Shown here: piece after piece, positions 25,039-33,211 of the stretch | Numbering within the stretch: the stretch's first letter is position 1 | How the letters are laid out: every line of letters begins with the position of its first letter | Source of the DNA: Chitinophagaceae bacterium | GTDB lineage: Bacteria > Bacteroidota > Bacteroidia > Chitinophagales > Chitinophagaceae | DNA: 53,528 nucleotides | Assembly: GCA_020437365.1 (NCBI GenBank) | Contig: JAGQWM010000015.1 | Coordinates: forward strand, 1-53,528 | Reading direction: 5' to 3' | The notes under the pieces: generated by a model | What the model was told of the DNA's origin: nothing | The model's input: only the letters and a program-made list of their open reading frames with translations | Database searches by the model: none | Position numbers and translations under genes: made by a program

Positions 25039-25645
25039 AATATTAAATAAAGAGCAAAACGATTTACTGCCCTTTATTAAGAGATATTCAAAACATTATT
25101 ATCTAGTTGGCGGAACTGCTATTGCATTACATATAGGTCATCGCAGGTCTATTGATTTCGATTTATTTACGGAGGATGAAATTAAAAGTATAAGAATAAA
25201 AAGACAGGTTGCGGAAGCAGGCTTTTCTTCAAATGTAATCCTGCAAAAAGTTGATCAGATTCATTTCACTATTAATTCCGTTAAACTCACTTTTTTTCAA
25301 TTTCCCTTTTCTATTGCAGCTGAAAATTATTATGAAAACCATTTTCGTATTCCTGATTTATTAACTTTAGCCGCTATGAAAGCTTTTGCACTTGGTGGAA
25401 GGGGAAAATGGAAAGATTACATTGATTTGTATTTTATTATAAAGTTTCATTTCGGCATAAAGGAAATTTGCAATAAAGCTACTCAGTTATTTTCAGGTGT
25501 TTTTAATCCTGCATTATTTTACAAACAATTATGTTATTTTGATGATATTAGCTTTGAAGAACATGTAGAAATGATGCCGGGTTTTGAAGTAAACGAAAAA
25601 GAAGTAAAAGATTTTTTAACGGACGCTGCATTAACTGGATTTTAA
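25028..25645 (+). CDS. AbiEii/AbiGii-type nucleotidyltransferase (putative toxin)
   Basis: 205 residues. YLVGGTAIALHIGHRRSIDF, then DLF, carries the GG(T)A...R.S.DFDL motif of the AbiEii/AbiGii branch of the polymerase-beta nucleotidyltransferase superfamily, with the two metal-binding Asp in DFD. A conserved KAFALGGRGKWKDYIDLYFI segment follows around residues 118-137, where K and the RxKxxD-type residues are typical. AbiEii proteins act as toxins in type IV toxin-antitoxin and phage-abortive systems, and some relatives modify tRNA ends. The protein is shorter than classical AbiEii (about 300). The gene overlaps its partner by 11 bases and is AT-rich relative to its neighbours, consistent with transfer. 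Confidence 0.82.
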   Translation: MHLEILNKEQNDLLPFIKRYSKHYYLVGGTAIALHIGHRRSIDFDLFTEDEIKSIRIKRQVAEAGFSSNVILQKVDQIHFTINSVKLTFFQFPFSIAAENYYENHFRIPDLLTLAAMKAFALGGRGKWKDYIDLYFIIKFHFGIKEICNKATQLFSGVFNPALFYKQLCYFDDISFEEHVEMMPGFEVNEKEVKDFLTDAALTGF

Positions 25646-25664
25646 TCTTAATTTATATTTATTG

Positions 25665-26429
25665 ATGAAACAAATCCCTAACTTTTTTACACTACTGAAT
25701 TTAGTCTTTGGTTGCCTGGCCATCGTTTTTATTTTGCAAAATGGTATTGTTATTACAACAGATGCGCAGGGTAGTTTTTTAATCGATATACCGGAAAAAA
25801 TTTGGTTGGCTTCTTTATTTATCGGCTTGGCAGCTGTCGCCGATTTTTTGGATGGTCTCCTTGCCAGGCTTTTGCAGGTATCGTCCGATATGGGCAAACA
25901 ATTAGATTCATTGGCTGACATAGTAAGTTTTGGAGTTGCTCCGGCATTAATCATCTTTCAATTTCTTCGCTTGAGTCTGGCACAGGGTGAGGATGGATTG
26001 CAATCCTCTTTTTTATGGTTATTACCGGCTTTTATTTTGCCCTGTGCTGCTGCTTGGCGATTGGCAAAGTTTAATTTGAATACAAGTTCTTCACTTTCAT
26101 TTTCGGGAATGCCAGTTCCGGCTGTTGGTATTTTTGTGGCTTCATTGCCATTGATTTATTGGAATGTCAATATTGCTTGGGTGCAGGATGTATTGTTGAA
26201 CAACCGTTTTTTATATGCATTAATTGCGGTTTTGTCCTGGCTGATGGTATCTAAAATTCCTATGCTGTCATTAAAATTTGAAAATTTTAGTGTGCAGAAA
26301 AATTTGCCGAAGTATATTTTATTGGTGTTGGCCATTATCGCAATGATTTTATTGCAATGGTTGGCTATTCCTGTTATTATACTTCTTTATGTTCTTTTAT
26401 CTTTGCTTTTCAAAACAAAAACATCATGA
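25665..26429 (+). CDS. pssA: CDP-diacylglycerol-serine O-phosphatidyltransferase
   Basis: Inner-membrane enzyme making phosphatidylserine, the precursor of phosphatidylethanolamine. 254 residues from the ATG at 25665. The CDP-alcohol phosphotransferase motif D-G-x2-A-R-x8-G-x3-D-x3-D is complete in DGLLARLLQVSSDMGKQLDS followed by LAD (about 65-87). About seven hydrophobic helices are predicted by eye. Its stop overlaps the purS start by four bases (ATGA). Confidence 0.93.
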   Translation: MKQIPNFFTLLNLVFGCLAIVFILQNGIVITTDAQGSFLIDIPEKIWLASLFIGLAAVADFLDGLLARLLQVSSDMGKQLDSLADIVSFGVAPALIIFQFLRLSLAQGEDGLQSSFLWLLPAFILPCAAAWRLAKFNLNTSSSLSFSGMPVPAVGIFVASLPLIYWNVNIAWVQDVLLNNRFLYALIAVLSWLMVSKIPMLSLKFENFSVQKNLPKYILLVLAIIAMILLQWLAIPVIILLYVLLSLLFKTKTS

Positions 26430-26680
26430 CATATAATGTGCAAATAAAAGTGATGCCATTGAAGGAATTGTTGGATCCTCAAGGGAAAGCCGTCATGAAC
26501 GGTTTGTCCAATCTTGGAATCGACAAGGTAGAAGATGTAAGAATCGGAAAAAACATTGTACTGCAAGTCAATGCCGATACACCGGCACAAGCACAGGAAA
26601 TAGCTGAAGCTGCCAGCCAAAAATTATTGGCCAATCCGGTGATGGAATATTTTGAAGTAATGGTTAGTAGTAATGATTAA
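26426..26680 (+). CDS. purS: Phosphoribosylformylglycinamidine synthase subunit PurS
   Basis: 84 residues from the ATG at 26426. PurS joins PurL and PurQ in the complex that makes formylglycinamidine ribonucleotide. The patterns VMPLKELLDPQGKAV, GIDKVEDVRIGK and a C-terminal strand NPVMEYFEV are characteristic. The start is coupled to pssA by ATGA overlap; longer in-frame starts lie inside pssA. Its presence implies a small-type PurL elsewhere in the genome. Confidence 0.92.
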   Translation: MTYNVQIKVMPLKELLDPQGKAVMNGLSNLGIDKVEDVRIGKNIVLQVNADTPAQAQEIAEAASQKLLANPVMEYFEVMVSSND

Positions 26681-26692
26681 TTAAGGAATTAA

Positions 26693-26730
26693 GTTGATTG
26701 GTTTACCAATCAACCAATCAACCAACCAAT
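26693..26730. repeat. Inverted repeat and CCAA-rich iterations between purS and rsmI
   Basis: A perfect 9-bp inverted repeat GTTGATTGG/CCAATCAAC (26693-26701, 26706-26714) with a 4-base loop, continued by further AACCAATC-like units up to one base before the rsmI ATG. No T tract follows, so it is not a normal terminator; an mRNA hairpin just before the rsmI start is possible. Confidence 0.6.
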
Positions 26731-26731
26731 T

Positions 26732-27397
26732 ATGCTCTATCTCGTTCCTACACCCATCGGCAATTTAAAAGACATTACATTTCGGGCTATAGAAGTGTTG
26801 AAGGAAGTAGATGTAATACTGGCCGAAGATACCCGCACGACGGCTAAATTATTACAAGCTTACCAGGTTGAAAAACCACAAACGCCATATCATCAGCACA
26901 ATGAACATAAAGTATTGCAGCATATTGTCAATCAGTTGCTCGAAGGAAAAAATATGGCTTTGGTAACTGATGCAGGCACACCCGGCATTTCAGATCCTGC
27001 TTTTTTATTGGTAAGGGAATGTTTGAAATGTGGTATCAAAGTGGAAACACTGCCCGGTGCAACTGCTTTTGTGCCCGCTTTGGTCAATAGCGGTATTCCG
27101 ACCAATCGCTTTTGTTTTGAAGGTTTTTTACCACAAAAAAAAGGGAGACAAACTTTATTAAAACAATTAGCCGAAGAAGAAAGAACAATGGTTTTTTATG
27201 AATCGCCACAACGTTTGGTGAAAACGCTAACCGATTTTGTTGCATTTTTTGGAGAGGAAAGACAATGTGCTGTCAGTCGTGAACTCACGAAGCTTTACGA
27301 AGAAAATAAACATGGAACATTAAAAGAACTGGCCAAATATTTTGGCGAAAAAAATGTAAAAGGAGAGATTGTTATTATCGTAGCCGGGAAAACTTAA
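26732..27397 (+). CDS. rsmI: 16S rRNA (cytidine(1402)-2'-O)-methyltransferase
   Basis: Methylates the ribose of C1402 in the decoding centre using S-adenosylmethionine. 221 residues, tetrapyrrole-methylase fold. LYLVPTPIGNLKDITFRA at the start, EDTRTTAKLL near 32-41, ALVTDAGTPGISDPAFLLVR near 76-95 and FYESPQRLVKTL are family signatures. It lacks the extra C-terminal domain found in some homologues. It converges with the deiodinase-like gene and overlaps its stop by four bases. Confidence 0.95.
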   Translation: MLYLVPTPIGNLKDITFRAIEVLKEVDVILAEDTRTTAKLLQAYQVEKPQTPYHQHNEHKVLQHIVNQLLEGKNMALVTDAGTPGISDPAFLLVRECLKCGIKVETLPGATAFVPALVNSGIPTNRFCFEGFLPQKKGRQTLLKQLAEEERTMVFYESPQRLVKTLTDFVAFFGEERQCAVSRELTKLYEENKHGTLKELAKYFGEKNVKGEIVIIVAGKT

Positions 27398-28074
27398 TAA
27401 AAAACGGCAACCTCTTCCAGGGGTTTTCTTGCCAGTTTCGGTACCCAACACTCATCAGCCGGATAACCAACCGGAATCAATAAAAATGGTTTTTCATTTT
27501 CAGGCCGGTGCAATATTTTTTGAAGAAAATTCATTGGCGAAGGCGTATGTGTCAAAGCGCCAAGGCCTGCATGATGTATCGCTGCCAGCAAAAAACCACA
27601 AGCCAAACCCACACTTTCATTGGCATAATAAACTCTTGTTTTTTTATTTGCTTTCCAATCATAACTTTTTTTGAAAACTATAATCAGGTAAGGAGCGGTT
27701 TCCAGAAATTCTTTTTTCCAGTCTGTTTGTAAAGGTTTCAAATCATTGAGCCATTCATCGGGCATCCGTCCGTGGTAGCTTTCATATTCTTCTATTTCGG
27801 CCGCTTCCCTGATTTGTTTTTTGATATTATTATCACTCACTACACAAAAAGTCCAGGGCTGTTTGTGTGCACCACTGGGCGCCGAAGAAGCACTGCGTAT
27901 AATATTTTCAATTACTTCCTTGGGAATAGGTTTGTCAGAAAAATCTCTTATTGTTCGCCGCTTATCCAACCATTTATAAAATTCATCACTCTTTTGTATC
28001 ATTGCCGATGTAGAATAAGTTTCTTTGGTGTAAGTCACAAAAGGGAAACCGTCTATTTCTTTTGATTGTATCAT
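27394..28074 (-). CDS. Nitroreductase-fold flavoprotein of the iodotyrosine deiodinase (IYD) group
   Basis: 226 residues from the ATG at 28074. FMN-binding signatures RRTIRDFSDKPIP (about 39-51) and SAPSGAHKQPW (about 64-74) place it in the nitroreductase superfamily. The segment from residue 93 to 130 aligns with mammalian IYD: Glu96, Tyr100 and Lys121 occupy the positions of mouse Glu153, Tyr157 and Lys178, which chelate the amino-acid end of halotyrosines, with matching spacing and a matching RM...W..DL..L.T.W.KE.L.TAP frame. The C-terminal VGYPADECWVP also fits. It therefore probably reductively dehalogenates halotyrosines rather than nitroaromatics. There is no membrane anchor, so it is cytoplasmic. 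Confidence 0.85.
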   Translation of the reverse strand: MIQSKEIDGFPFVTYTKETYSTSAMIQKSDEFYKWLDKRRTIRDFSDKPIPKEVIENIIRSASSAPSGAHKQPWTFCVVSDNNIKKQIREAAEIEEYESYHGRMPDEWLNDLKPLQTDWKKEFLETAPYLIIVFKKSYDWKANKKTRVYYANESVGLACGFLLAAIHHAGLGALTHTPSPMNFLQKILHRPENEKPFLLIPVGYPADECWVPKLARKPLEEVAVFY

Positions 28075-28115
28075 ATCTTGTGTTTTAACGAAATTTAACA
28101 ACTTAAAAATAAACT

Positions 28116-29960
28116 ATGCGAAAGATTTTTTATGTCATCATGTTTTTTTTGGGATTTTCATTTGTATGCCAGGCACAGCCGGATCGTTGGCAACAAAAAG
28201 TCAATTATGTGATGAATATTGATATGAATGTACAAACGAATCAATTTACAGGTACACAAAAACTTGAATACTGGAATAATTCGCCGGATACATTGTTCAG
28301 GGTTTTCTATCATTTATATTTTAATGCATTTCAGCCCGGCAGCATGATGGATGAAAGAAGCAGGCGCCAGGGAGTAGTGAATGGCCCCGGTGGCCGTCCC
28401 GATTGGGATAGTCGTGTCCGCGACAGGATTTTTCATTTACAACCTGATGAAATCGGGTACCAGAAAATTCTTTCTTTAAAAATGGATGGCCGTCCGCAAC
28501 AATTTAAAATGCTGGAAACGATTTTAGAAGTTGATTTGGATAAACCGATTTTGCCAAAATCAAAAGTAGTCTTTGATATGAATTTCGAAGCACAGGTGCC
28601 CATCCAAATTCGCCGTAGCGGCCGCGACAATCCTTCGACCAAGGTTCGTTATTCAATGAGCCAGTGGTATCCCAAACTTTGCGAATATGATTATGAAGGT
28701 TGGCATCCTACACCTTATGTTGGCCGTGAGTTTTATGGCGTTTGGGGCGATTATGATGTCAGCATCAAAATCGATAAAAATTATATTCTCGGTGGCACCG
28801 GTTATTTACAAAACGCCGACGAAATTGGTTATGGCTATGAAAAGAAAGGAGAGAAAGTACATCGCCCGGCGGGCAATACATTAACCTGGCATTTTATAGC
28901 ACCCAATGTGCATGATTTTGTTTGGGCTGCCGATCCGGAATTTATTCATGAAAGCAGACAAGTCAATGATCATTTAACGCTGAATATTTTATATAAAACA
29001 ACAAATGCAACCGCAAAAGCTTGGGAGAATATTTTAGACCAGGCAGAAAAGGCATTGCCATATATCGAAAAAACTTTTGGGCCTTATCCATATAAGCAAT
29101 ATTCGTTTATTCATGGCGGTGATGGCGGCATGGAATACCCAATGGCTACTTTACTTTTCACTCCTGGTGCCTGGCTGCATGAGTGGATGCATAGTTGGTA
29201 CCAGTGTTTGTTGGGCACCAATGAATCTTTATATCCCTGGATGGATGAAGGGTTTACTTCTTATGCTGAAGACAGGGTCAGGGCATTCCTGGATAATGAT
29301 TCAGGATTTGTATATAGCAATGCCTATAATACTTATAAATATTTAGCACTAAGTGGAAAAGAAGAACCTTTATCTACACATGCCGATCACTATAATTTGA
29401 ACCTGGCGTATGGTGCTGCCGCCTATTCCAAAGGCGAAGTGTTTATGGAACAATTGGGGTATATCGTGGGCGATAAAGTCCGGGATAACATCCTGCATGA
29501 ATATTATAAAGAATGGAAATTCAAACATCCTAATGCCAGCGATTTTATTCGGGTAGCAGAAAAAGTAAGTAAGATGAAATTGGATTGGTACAAAGAGTTT
29601 TGGATTTACTCCACCAAAACAATTGATTACGGTATTGACAGCCTTTGGGAAGCTGACGGTGTTACCAATATTCGACTCAAACAAATTGGACTGATTCCCA
29701 TGCCCATCGATGTGCAATTAACTTTTAAAGACGGTTCAAAAGAATTGCATTATATCCCCATGGATTTAATGTATGGAGAAAAACCAAATGAAAACCCAGA
29801 CATTCCGCGAAAAGTTTATCCGGCCTGGAATTGGACCAGCGATACCTATACTATTTCCACTACAAAAAAGTTATTTGATTTCAAAGCCGTAGAGATAGAT
29901 CCTTCATTAAGGATGGCTGATGTCAATCGAAAAAATAATAAACTGGAACCGCAATGGTAA
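28116..29960 (+). CDS. Secreted M1-family metallopeptidase
   Basis: 614 residues. Signal peptide of about 20 residues ending before QPDRW. An N-terminal beta saddle domain leads to the thermolysin-like core. The exopeptidase motif is GGMEYP (337-342), and zinc ligands are in HEWMHSW (355-361) with Glu378 in WMDEG, giving the correct HExxH-x18-E. The interval from Glu340 to His355 is 15 residues, against 24 in human LTA4 hydrolase (Glu271 to His295), so the loop between them is unusually short. Probably a periplasmic or cell-surface aminopeptidase. A strong terminator follows. Start ATG 41 bases from the divergent deiodinase-like gene. Confidence 0.9.
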   Translation: MRKIFYVIMFFLGFSFVCQAQPDRWQQKVNYVMNIDMNVQTNQFTGTQKLEYWNNSPDTLFRVFYHLYFNAFQPGSMMDERSRRQGVVNGPGGRPDWDSRVRDRIFHLQPDEIGYQKILSLKMDGRPQQFKMLETILEVDLDKPILPKSKVVFDMNFEAQVPIQIRRSGRDNPSTKVRYSMSQWYPKLCEYDYEGWHPTPYVGREFYGVWGDYDVSIKIDKNYILGGTGYLQNADEIGYGYEKKGEKVHRPAGNTLTWHFIAPNVHDFVWAADPEFIHESRQVNDHLTLNILYKTTNATAKAWENILDQAEKALPYIEKTFGPYPYKQYSFIHGGDGGMEYPMATLLFTPGAWLHEWMHSWYQCLLGTNESLYPWMDEGFTSYAEDRVRAFLDNDSGFVYSNAYNTYKYLALSGKEEPLSTHADHYNLNLAYGAAAYSKGEVFMEQLGYIVGDKVRDNILHEYYKEWKFKHPNASDFIRVAEKVSKMKLDWYKEFWIYSTKTIDYGIDSLWEADGVTNIRLKQIGLIPMPIDVQLTFKDGSKELHYIPMDLMYGEKPNENPDIPRKVYPAWNWTSDTYTISTTKKLFDFKAVEIDPSLRMADVNRKNNKLEPQW

Positions 29961-29981
29961 ACGTAGTACGAATTGCAAACA

Positions 29982-30013
29982 AAAACCTCTATCAGGAAGA
30001 CAGAGGTTTTTTT
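29982..30013 (+). terminator. Intrinsic terminator after the M1 peptidase gene
   Basis: 9-bp stem AAAACCTCT/AGAGGTTTT (29982-29990 with 30002-30010), 11-base loop, then TTT. Lies 21 bases after the stop codon. Confidence 0.8.
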
Positions 30014-30127
30014 AACGGTTTTAATTAAGCCCTACAAATAAATAAATGAATTTTCGGACTCATTTAATTTGACAGGTCAAAAATAATAGAGGTTGCATTC
30101 AAGCATATACCCCAAAAGTGGTATTTT

Positions 30128-30751
30128 TTAATTCGAAATGAATAAAAGTTTTTTTTCTGTGAAAAATGTTTCCGGAAACAGTGAATAGATGTCCGTGATA
30201 CGTGGTTTTGTATGGCTTTCCCGAATTTCAAGATCCAAGTTGCCGCCTTTGAGGCAAATAAGCCCGGAGTGGCTATCGGCAGCAGGTTGGTTTTTTAACA
30301 AAGGACGGCTCCATTGCCATAATTTTTTAAGCGGGGCTACCGCACGGGAAACCACAAAATCGTATTTTCTATTTCGTATATCTTCTATTCGGCTATGAGT
30401 GGTCGTTATATTTTTGATACCTGTTTCTTCGGCAATGGCTTCTACTACTTTTAATTTTTTGGCAATGCTATCGACCAAATGAAAACGAACTTCCGGAAAA
30501 TAAATAGCCAAAGGAATGCCCGGAAAACCACCACCGGTGCCGAGGTCTATTATGTCGCAATACGTCCCGAAATCAAAACAAGCGGCTATACTTAAGGAAT
30601 GTAACACATGGTTTTCATACAAACTGTCAATGTCTTTTCTGGAAATGACATTTATTTTTTCATTCCAGGTTTTATAGAGCGGACCGAGCATTTGAAATTG
30701 TTCAATCTGCTGTTGGGAAAGCGAAGGAAAATATTTTAGTATCAAATCCAT
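30128..30751 (-). CDS. rsmG: 16S rRNA (guanine(527)-N7)-methyltransferase
   Basis: S-adenosylmethionine-dependent methylation of G527 in the 530 loop of 16S rRNA. 207 residues from the ATG at 30751. Motifs NVISRKDIDSLYENHVLHSL (about 33-52), the SAM-binding DLGTGGGFPGIPLAI and VVSRAVAPL are characteristic. It follows the glycosyltransferase gene after 6 bases, so the two are probably one transcript. Confidence 0.95.
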   Translation of the reverse strand: MDLILKYFPSLSQQQIEQFQMLGPLYKTWNEKINVISRKDIDSLYENHVLHSLSIAACFDFGTYCDIIDLGTGGGFPGIPLAIYFPEVRFHLVDSIAKKLKVVEAIAEETGIKNITTTHSRIEDIRNRKYDFVVSRAVAPLKKLWQWSRPLLKNQPAADSHSGLICLKGGNLDLEIRESHTKPRITDIYSLFPETFFTEKKLLFISN

Positions 30752-30757
30752 GAACAA

Positions 30758-31876
30758 TTACCATTTGTTTTTCGGTTTTCTCCACAAGGCCGGGGCGAAT
30801 ATGAGGTAGTAAAAAAACATCCAGATATCCAGGAATAAAAACCAAGGCCATAAATCTTTCTCATCCATTTTTTTCATCGATTTGTAAAAAACAACCGCCT
30901 GGATGAGCAATCGTAAACCAAAAACGGCGAGGGCAAATCGCCAATCGTACAAAATGATGGCAGCCGCTAAAAAAGGATAAAAAAGAAATTGTGTAACAAA
31001 ATAAATGCCTAATAATATTTTGTGTTTGGGGCGATACCATTTGGCTGTTGAATAATGCCTTGCTTTTTGCGCCAGCCAATTTTTCCATTTCGTTTTTGGT
31101 ATGGAACGGGTGATGGCTTCAGGGTCGAGTACAATGGCTGTATTATTTTTTTTAGCCGCTTTATTGACAAATAAATCATCATCGCCGCTGGGAATATGGT
31201 TAATCGATGCAAACCCTTTTTGTTTGAAAAACAACTCTTTTTTGTAAGATAAATTTCTGCCAACACCCATGTAAGGTATTCCTGCTAATGCGTAAGATAA
31301 ATATTGTAGAGCCGTATGATAGGTTTCAAAACGAATGAGTTTATTCAGCACTCCTCTTTTTTTATGGTATGCACCATAGCCTAAAACAATATCAATATTT
31401 TCGGCATAACCATTTTGCATTTTTTGAATCCATTGTTCACTGGCAGGCACACAGTCAGCATCAGTCAGTAATAAAATTTCATGTTTTGACTCTCGAATAC
31501 CAATGGATAAAGGATATTTTTTGCCCGCAATATGAATGGCTTCTTGCGTTAGCTCTACAACATGTAGTGATTTAAAAGTTTTTTTTAACTCTTGCAAAAT
31601 GTATTTTGAATCGTCGAGCGAATTATCGTTTACAACCACTACTTCATAAGTGCTCGGATAAGATTGTACCAATACGCCCGGAAGATTACGAGCCAGGTTT
31701 TCATCTTCATCCCTGGCACAAATAATAACAGAAACCGGATGGCTCTGTGATTTTATTTTTTGTTTGACTTTATAAAATGCAATCCGGGCAAAGAAAAACA
31801 AGTAATAAAATAATTGTATTGCTGTAATGGCAACAAAGCAGTAAAAAATTATTTCTCCCAGCAGGATTGGTGGCAT
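30758..31876 (-). CDS. Membrane-bound family 2 glycosyltransferase
   Basis: 372 residues. One N-terminal helix (about 6-30) anchors a GT-A domain: VSVIICARDEDENLARNL, VVVVNDNSLDDS, and the metal-binding LLLTDADCVPAS. A GDDDLFVNKAAKK acceptor segment follows (about 230), then RSIPKTKWKNWLAQKARHYS, which resembles the Q-x-x-R-W type motif but with QKARH. Three hydrophobic helices close the C-terminus. It probably transfers a sugar to a lipid or envelope glycan on the inner membrane; donor and acceptor are unknown. A TATCTTCG box lies five bases before its ATG. Confidence 0.83.
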   Translation of the reverse strand: MPPILLGEIIFYCFVAITAIQLFYYLFFFARIAFYKVKQKIKSQSHPVSVIICARDEDENLARNLPGVLVQSYPSTYEVVVVNDNSLDDSKYILQELKKTFKSLHVVELTQEAIHIAGKKYPLSIGIRESKHEILLLTDADCVPASEQWIQKMQNGYAENIDIVLGYGAYHKKRGVLNKLIRFETYHTALQYLSYALAGIPYMGVGRNLSYKKELFFKQKGFASINHIPSGDDDLFVNKAAKKNNTAIVLDPEAITRSIPKTKWKNWLAQKARHYSTAKWYRPKHKILLGIYFVTQFLFYPFLAAAIILYDWRFALAVFGLRLLIQAVVFYKSMKKMDEKDLWPWFLFLDIWMFFYYLIFAPALWRKPKNKW

Positions 31877-31983
31877 AGCGGCGAAGATAATTAAGAAACG
31901 AATTAACCGAAAAGAATTAAGAGAACACCCGATGATTTAAAATTTATACCGACCTTTCACGCATCGAAACAGAACGATGTATT

Positions 31984-33123
31984 ATGGCTGCACTTGATTT
32001 CCAAATAGATTGTAAAGACACCCAATCCCATGCCCGGGCCGGCACTATCATGACAGATCATGGTAGTATTCAAACGCCTATTTTCATGCCCGTAGGTACG
32101 GCAGGAAGTGTAAAAGCAGTGTCGCAACAACAATTGATGCAGGATGTTAAAGCACAAATTATTCTCGGTAATACTTACCATTTGTATTTACGCCCCGGTT
32201 TGAAAGTATTGGAAAAAGCCGGTGGCTTGCACCAATTTAACAGTTGGCCCAAACCCATATTGACAGACAGTGGCGGATACCAGGTTTTTTCATTATCGGG
32301 CAGCCGGAAAATAAAAGAAGAAGGCGTCACATTTCAATCGCATATAGATGGCAGTAAGCATTTATTTACCCCTGAAAATGTAATGGATATTCAACGAAGT
32401 ATTGGCGGCGATATCATTATGGCATTTGACGAATGTCCTCCCGGCGGCAGCGATTTTACGTATGCCCGCAAGTCGATGGAATTGACACATCGCTGGTTAG
32501 ACAGGTGTTGGAATCAGTTCCAGACAACAAGTGCAAAATATGGCTACACACAAAATTTATTTCCAATCGTACAAGGTGGCACATTTAAAGATTTGCGCCG
32601 GCAATCCTGCGAATATATTGCTGCAAAAGAAGCTACCGGCAATGCCATTGGTGGCTTAAGTGTAGGTGAACCCGAAGACGTAATGTATGAAATTTGTGAA
32701 TGGTGTTGCACCCACTTGCCAAAAGAAAAACCCCGCTACCTGATGGGCGTTGGTACACCCTGGAATATTTTAGAATGTATCGGTATGGGAGTCGATATGT
32801 TCGATTGCGTAATGCCAACCCGCAATGGAAGAAATGCAATGTTATTTACCTCCAAAGGTGTAATCAATATTGATAATAAAAAATGGGAATTAGATATGTC
32901 ACCTATCGACGAAGAGTTGGATTCCGTGGTGAGTCAACAATACAGCAAAGCCTACCTGCGGCATTTAATGAAAGCCAAAGAATATCTTGGTTACACGATT
33001 GCCAGTTTGCACAACCTGGCCTTTTATCTGTGGCTAGTAGGCGAAGCGAGACAACAAATTAAGCTTGGACAATATCATACATGGAAACAAGAAATGATAC
33101 CCAAATTAAAAACCAAATTGTAA
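31984..33123 (+). CDS. tgt: tRNA-guanine transglycosylase lacking the zinc-binding cysteines
   Basis: Exchanges G34 for preQ1 in the anticodons of tRNA-Asp, Asn, His and Tyr in queuosine synthesis. 379 residues, full length. Catalytic Asp residues are present: Asp95 in LTDSGGYQVF and Asp274 in VDMFDCVMPTR. The usual zinc site is C-x-C-x2-C plus His (Cys318, Cys320, Cys323, His349 in Zymomonas). Here the aligned positions are Leu312, Ser314, Ser317 and His343, so all three cysteines are gone while spacing and the flanking YSKAYLRHL are kept. ATG at 31984. The next gene is an LptF/G permease, a pairing I recall as common in this phylum. Confidence 0.93.
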   Translation: MAALDFQIDCKDTQSHARAGTIMTDHGSIQTPIFMPVGTAGSVKAVSQQQLMQDVKAQIILGNTYHLYLRPGLKVLEKAGGLHQFNSWPKPILTDSGGYQVFSLSGSRKIKEEGVTFQSHIDGSKHLFTPENVMDIQRSIGGDIIMAFDECPPGGSDFTYARKSMELTHRWLDRCWNQFQTTSAKYGYTQNLFPIVQGGTFKDLRRQSCEYIAAKEATGNAIGGLSVGEPEDVMYEICEWCCTHLPKEKPRYLMGVGTPWNILECIGMGVDMFDCVMPTRNGRNAMLFTSKGVINIDNKKWELDMSPIDEELDSVVSQQYSKAYLRHLMKAKEYLGYTIASLHNLAFYLWLVGEARQQIKLGQYHTWKQEMIPKLKTKL

Positions 33124-33211
33124 AGTTTCTTTCACATGCAGACAGTTTTATTTCTTCTATTTTTGTTGAAAGCAAAATAAAGCCGGCGTTGAAAAATACA
33201 TATTTCATTGC

